From: Ensifer sp. USDA 6670
Lineage (GTDB): Bacteria; Pseudomonadota; Alphaproteobacteria; Rhizobiales; Rhizobiaceae
Direction: 5' to 3'
Assembly (NCBI GenBank): GCA_000421085.1
Contig: ATWE01000001.1
Coordinates: 372,001-436,000, forward strand
Length of the DNA stretch: 64,000 nucleotides
In this document: piece after piece, positions 61,104 through 64,000 of the stretch
How the letters are laid out: each line of letters opens with the position of its first letter
Position numbering within the stretch: the first letter of the stretch is position 1
Position numbers and translations under genes: made by a program
Notes under the pieces: generated by a model
The model's input: only the letters and a program-made list of their open reading frames with translations
The model's database searches: none
What the model was told of the DNA's origin: nothing

Positions 61104-61568
61104 ATGAGCAACGCAATCAAGCAGTCAGGCGCCTATCTCGAAATCGTCTCCTTTCACCTGGGTGAACAGGAATTCTGCATCGACATCATGGCAATCCGGG
61201 AAATCCGCGGTTGGGCACCGGTGACGCCGATGCCGCACACGCCGCCCTATGTTCTCGGCCTCATCAACCTGCGCGGTGCGGTGATCCCGGTCATCGACAT
61301 GGCCTGCCGCCTCGGCATGAAGATGACCGAGCCGTCGGAGCGCTCCGCCATCATCGTCACCGACATCAACGGCAAGCTCGTCGGGCTGCTGGTCGAGCAG
61401 GTCTCCGACATGATGACGATCCGCAGTGAAGACCTGCAGCCCGCACCGGAGATCATCCCGGAAGCCCAGCGCGCCTTCTGCCGCGGCATCGTCGCGCTTG
61501 AAAAATCCATGGTCTGCTTCCTCAATCTCGACACCGTCATCGCCGAGGAGCTGGCGCAGGCGGCATAG
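61104..61568 (+). CDS. cheW: Chemotaxis coupling protein CheW
   Basis: CheW (154 residues) couples receptors to the kinase CheA. It has the two-barrel fold with FHLGEQEFCIDIMAIREIRG, GLINLRGAVIPVIDM and GLLVEQVSDM. The ATG at 61104 lies 2 bp after the receptor stop, with GGGAAGAG upstream. No CheA or CheY is nearby, so the pair must join signalling proteins encoded elsewhere. A terminator follows at 61705. Confidence 0.95.
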   Translation: MSNAIKQSGAYLEIVSFHLGEQEFCIDIMAIREIRGWAPVTPMPHTPPYVLGLINLRGAVIPVIDMACRLGMKMTEPSERSAIIVTDINGKLVGLLVEQVSDMMTIRSEDLQPAPEIIPEAQRAFCRGIVALEKSMVCFLNLDTVIAEELAQAA

Positions 61569-61704
61569 ATTGCGATGCTTTTAGGTCGGGTCGGCCTAGA
61601 AGCATGAACGTGTTCGCTTCCAATGGGATGGAGCGGGATGCGGGCGGAAAATCGCGCGCACTTTCCTCATCCCGCTCTTAGCCCCGACCGCCATTGACCA
61701 TTTG

Positions 61705-61737
61705 AAAAGGTCCGCGAAAGCGGGCCTTTTCGCATGA
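61705..61737 (+). terminator. Terminator downstream of cheW
   Basis: AAAAGGTCCGC (61705-61715) pairs with GCGGGCCTTTT (61720-61730) around GAAA, with one G-U pair, followed by CGC. An imperfect hairpin nearer the stop (ATGCTTTTAGG with CCTAGAAGCAT, about 61575-61605) may also contribute. Confidence 0.65.
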
Positions 61738-61935
61738 GCGGAGGACGCTCGGCGGCTCTGCACGGCGGTCGGCATCACGGCGGAGCGAGCAAATGTGAAA
61801 ACGTTCCGGTCGCGCGTAAGGAACCCCTGCACGCGAAACGAGTTATGAACAGGCAGCATTTGGCGAGAAGCCCTCTGCTGGTGATTACAGCCTCCGCGTT
61901 TGGAAGCTGATGTGGAAACAGACAGGAGCAACGCC

Positions 61936-62325
61936 ATGAAAGTTTCTTTCAGAACATCGCTCGCTGCATTTGCCCTCTCATCGGCGCTTGCCGGCCTCGC
62001 CGTGCCGGCATTTGCAGACAGTTACTATCCGGGCATCGACCCGCATAATCCTCCGGGCACGCAGAACAGAGGGGCGGTAATGGTCCCGGCACGCCCCTAC
62101 TATGTCGATCCTGCCCCGACCGGCAGCGTCTATGTCGATCCCGCACCGACGGGCAGCGTCTATGTCGATCCGGCTCCCACCGGCAGCATCTATATAGAGC
62201 CGGCTCCGGGCAGCAGGGCGACCAACGCCCCTGGCGCGATGCGTGAGCACTATACGGACGAGTATCAGGGCCCCGGCGAAGGCGACTATTATCAAGGTAT
62301 CTCGCCGCCGGCTCCGCGTCCCTAA
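61936..62325 (+). CDS. Secreted protein with tandem 10-residue repeats
   Basis: The 129-residue protein has a signal peptide (MKVSFRTSLAAFALSSALAG, cleaved after AFA). The mature start is DSYYPGIDPHNPPGTQN. Three exact copies plus one partial copy of the decapeptide YVDPAPTGSV follow (DNA 62101-62214, 30-bp units). The end is GEGDYYQGISPPAP. No known family is recognised. CAGGAGC precedes the ATG. It is a paralogue of the next gene, with matching N- and C-terminal blocks. Cell-envelope or extracellular location is likely; function is unknown. Confidence 0.8.
   Translation: MKVSFRTSLAAFALSSALAGLAVPAFADSYYPGIDPHNPPGTQNRGAVMVPARPYYVDPAPTGSVYVDPAPTGSVYVDPAPTGSIYIEPAPGSRATNAPGAMREHYTDEYQGPGEGDYYQGISPPAPRP
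62101..62214 (+). repeat. In-frame 30-bp tandem repeat inside the secreted protein gene
   Basis: Units begin at 62101, 62131, 62161 and (partial) 62191, each starting TATGTCGATC or TATATAGAGC. Third-position differences between units show they are not very recent copies. Unit number may vary between strains. Confidence 0.85.
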
Positions 62326-62670
62326 AGCGGCCTAAGCATCCTTTTGAGCGCGTTGCGCTCTCGCGGGCCACGGCCTCCAAAGGCGATGGCCCGCCGCAGT
62401 ATGCTCTTTCAGTCCAGGAATGCACAGAAGCGGCTTTGACCTGGCGCGCGGTTCTCCGCACGTGATGGAGCCTGCGCCGCCGGGAGGGCCGTCAAGTTAC
62501 AGTTGCGTAATGCGCATCACTCTTGGATGAGCAAAAGTGACAAATCGTCAAACGCTTTGGACCGGTGCCGAGTGTTATCTTGGTAACCGCAGCATCCGTA
62601 GGAGGCTCGTATGCTGAACAGTAGCATCCATTGGGAGGTGGGATGCCTAACGGACATAGGAGTTAATGCC
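62326..62670. other. Spacer between the two paralogues
   Basis: It holds two short palindromes: GAGCGC-GTT-GCGCTC (62346-62360) and GCGGGCCA with TGGCCCGC (62363-62370 and 62387-62394). The second could end the first gene, although there is no T-run. No gene is seen. Confidence 0.45.
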
Positions 62671-62970
62671 ATGAGAGTTTCTCTGAAAACATCATTTGCT
62701 GCATTTGTCCTGTCATCCGCCTTGGTCGGCGCCGCGGCGCCAGCCTTTGCGGACAGCTACTATCAGGGCCTCGACCCGAATAACCCTCCGGGAACCCAGA
62801 ATCAGGTGCGCATGCCGATGTCGCCTAACCTGCGTCCGTCATCGGTCGACCCGACTGCAACGGGCAGCATCGACGGCGGCCGCGTGATGTCTCCGAACGG
62901 TACCTACCAGGAGAGATACGACCCGGGTGAGGGCGACTACTATCGGGGCATCGTGCCGCCTAAACCGTAA
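62671..62970 (+). CDS. Small secreted protein, paralogue of the preceding gene
   Basis: The 99-residue protein has the same design as its neighbour. Its signal peptide is MRVSLKTSFAAFVLSSALVG. The mature start is DSYYQGLDPNNPPGTQNQ, and the end is PGEGDYYRGIVPPKP. It lacks the YVDPAPTGSV repeats and has a single remnant (VDPTATGSID). TAGGAG precedes the ATG. The pair arose by tandem duplication followed by repeat expansion in one copy or loss in the other. Function is unknown. Confidence 0.8.
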   Translation: MRVSLKTSFAAFVLSSALVGAAAPAFADSYYQGLDPNNPPGTQNQVRMPMSPNLRPSSVDPTATGSIDGGRVMSPNGTYQERYDPGEGDYYRGIVPPKP

Positions 62971-62982
62971 GGCGCGAAATCA

Positions 62983-63065
62983 GCTACTGCTTGTTTCCTC
63001 GAGGCGCACCAGCTCAAGAAACGATGTATGCGGCGTAAAATGCGGCGGGAAACGCGGCGCTGTAG
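62983..63065 (+). repeat. Decayed copy of the two-module repeat before creA end
   Basis: TGCTTGTTTCCTCGAG and GCTCAAGAAACGATG resemble the first module. CGCGGCGCTGTAG at the end is the closing arm of the second. The middle stem is missing. Confidence 0.4.
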
Positions 63066-63068
63066 CTC

Positions 63069-63103
63069 GGAAGGGGAGTGAGGAAAGCCCGTACTCCCCT
63101 TCC
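63069..63103. terminator. Hairpin terminator between convergent genes
   Basis: GGAAGGGGAGT (63069-63079) pairs perfectly with ACTCCCCTTCC (63093-63103). It lies between the small secreted protein (plus strand) and creA (minus strand). T-runs are short. Confidence 0.5.
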
Positions 63104-63136
63104 GGTCGTCTTGATCTGCTGGGTTCGCGGGATCGC

Positions 63137-63634
63137 CTATTCCGGCCGCCCATTCTTCCAGGTGACCGATTGGCCATAAAGCGGGACCGTGGTGATCGAC
63201 ATCTTGGCCGATCCGTCGGTCAACTGCCGCGAATGTGCCAGATAGATCAGCGTATCGTTGGCCTTGTCGTAGATGCGGGTCACCAGCAGGTTCTTCCAGA
63301 TGAGGGACAGTCCGGAACGGAAGACTTCCTCTCCTTCCTTCGACAGGTCGATATCGTCGATGGCGATCGGGCCGGTCTGGCGGCAGGCGATGGAGTTGTT
63401 CGACGGATCCTCGAACCAGTTGCCGTTCTTCAGGCGGTCGATGACGCTGCGATCGAAATAGGTGACGTGGCAGGTAACCCCGGTCACTTTCGGATCGCTT
63501 ACGGCATCGATCTTGATGTCGTTGCCGAGCCAGTCGACCCCGACCTCGCCAACGGTTTCTGCGTGAACGGGCGAAACCGCCGCGGCCGAGACGGTGAGGC
63601 CGGCAACAAGCAAGGCACGGATGCGGCGTAGCAT
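63137..63634 (-). CDS. creA: CreA family protein
   Basis: The 165-residue periplasmic protein has a signal peptide (MLRRIRALLVAGLTVSAAAV, cleaved after VHA). The conserved CreA body is VGVDWLGNDIKI, DPKVTGVTCHVTYFD, GNWFEDPSNNSIACRQTGPI. CreA is widespread in Proteobacteria and its function is not established. The ATG at 63634 follows GGAGGAT; the frame is open far upstream without similarity. Confidence 0.92.
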   Translation of the reverse strand: MLRRIRALLVAGLTVSAAAVSPVHAETVGEVGVDWLGNDIKIDAVSDPKVTGVTCHVTYFDRSVIDRLKNGNWFEDPSNNSIACRQTGPIAIDDIDLSKEGEEVFRSGLSLIWKNLLVTRIYDKANDTLIYLAHSRQLTDGSAKMSITTVPLYGQSVTWKNGRPE

Positions 63635-63737
63635 GAGTATCCTCCAATGAACTGCACCGTTCAGATAGGCAGCGGATGCTGCAATGCAAGCACCGGCCGC
63701 CACGCCCGTCGATATGCAGGATCCATCGTGCGAGAAG

Positions 63738-64000
63738 TCACGCCGAGTGGCGCAGTTGCGACCGGGCGGCACGCGCTTCGCGCAATTGCGCGGCGGCTGC
63801 CGCAAGGGCGCGGGCGCTGGAGTCGATGCGGCGATCCCTTGCGACCGAGCAACGGTCTCGGCCGTCCGCCTTGGAGTCGTAGAGAGCAAGGTCGGCGCGT
63901 ATCATCACGTCGGTAATCGTCTCGCCGGCGGTGGCGGCGGCGATCCCGATGCTCACCGTCAGACGGATGCGCTGATGCGAGCGGCCCGCAGGCGTCTCGC
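63738..64000 (-). CDS. GGDEF-domain protein, C-terminal end (cut by window edge)
   Basis: The last 86 codons of a diguanylate-cyclase-type protein are visible: RIRLTVSIGIAA and MIRADLALYDSKADGRDR are the final conserved parts of a GGDEF domain. The GG(D/E)EF active site itself is beyond position 64000, so activity cannot be judged. A short helical, Arg/Ala-rich tail follows. Confidence 0.85.
   Translation of the reverse strand, partial: ETPAGRSHQRIRLTVSIGIAAATAGETITDVMIRADLALYDSKADGRDRCSVARDRRIDSSARALAAAAAQLREARAARSQLRHSA

Noticed and set aside
62101-62214. CRISPR-like repeat array
   Set aside because: The 30-bp units are contiguous without spacers and in frame inside a secreted protein gene.

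Overview
The window is chromosomal DNA of an alphaproteobacterium of the Rhizobiales, most like Sinorhizobium (Ensifer), close to S. meliloti. The evidence is high GC with rhizobial codon use, a complete division and cell-wall (dcw) cluster, the betaine-lipid pair btaA/btaB, a pyrophosphate-type phosphofructokinase, an FtsZ with a long Pro/Gln-rich linker, and several rhizobial intergenic repeats. I found no tRNA, rRNA, CRISPR array, insertion sequence or prophage. Almost everything is core chromosome.

Layout. Positions 1-5,500 hold a partial alpha/beta hydrolase, a secreted RNase T2, the ABC-F factor EttA, and an ArsR-methyltransferase regulator followed directly by metF; a palindromic operator candidate precedes the regulator. 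Positions 5,500-11,400 (mostly minus strand) hold a possible 25-residue membrane peptide, an EamA exporter, an MltB-type transglycosylase, a GH25 lipoprotein and btaA-btaB. Positions 11,400-20,200 hold a serine hydrolase, an SLT lipoprotein, a LysE exporter, PPi-phosphofructokinase, a TerB-DnaJ protein overlapping an AmpD-like amidase, a second SLT protein and a FAD oxidoreductase. rnpB (RNase P RNA) follows.

The dcw cluster runs from 20,876 to 43,152: mraZ-rsmH-ftsL-ftsI-murE-murF-mraY-murD-ftsW-murG-murC-murB, then an MFS gene (minus) and aqpZ, then ddl-ftsQ-ftsA-ftsZ. Four MraZ-type boxes at an exact 10-bp period overlap a promoter candidate upstream of mraZ. lpxC, bamD, recN and ligA continue on the same strand. 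The cluster makes UDP-MurNAc-pentapeptide (murB-F, ddl), lipids I and II (mraY, murG) and the septal machinery (ftsL/I/W/Q/A/Z). Five peptidoglycan-cleaving enzymes lie in the 11 kb before it.

Positions 49,600-64,000 hold a VOC protein, panC-panB, an AzlC/AzlD exporter pair, an X-Pro aminopeptidase, an 85-residue Cys/His protein, prmA, a SCO protein, an MCP-cheW pair, two tandem paralogous small secreted proteins, creA, and the end of a GGDEF protein.

The most interesting non-coding signals are (i) a candidate small RNA at about 56,046-56,245 with two hairpins that expose CCUCC-rich anti-Shine-Dalgarno loops, one containing exact CCUCCUCCC; (ii) a dispersed two-module palindromic repeat present in about ten full or decayed copies in spacers, many inside or beside the dcw region; (iii) the MraZ box array; and (iv) the operator at the metF locus.
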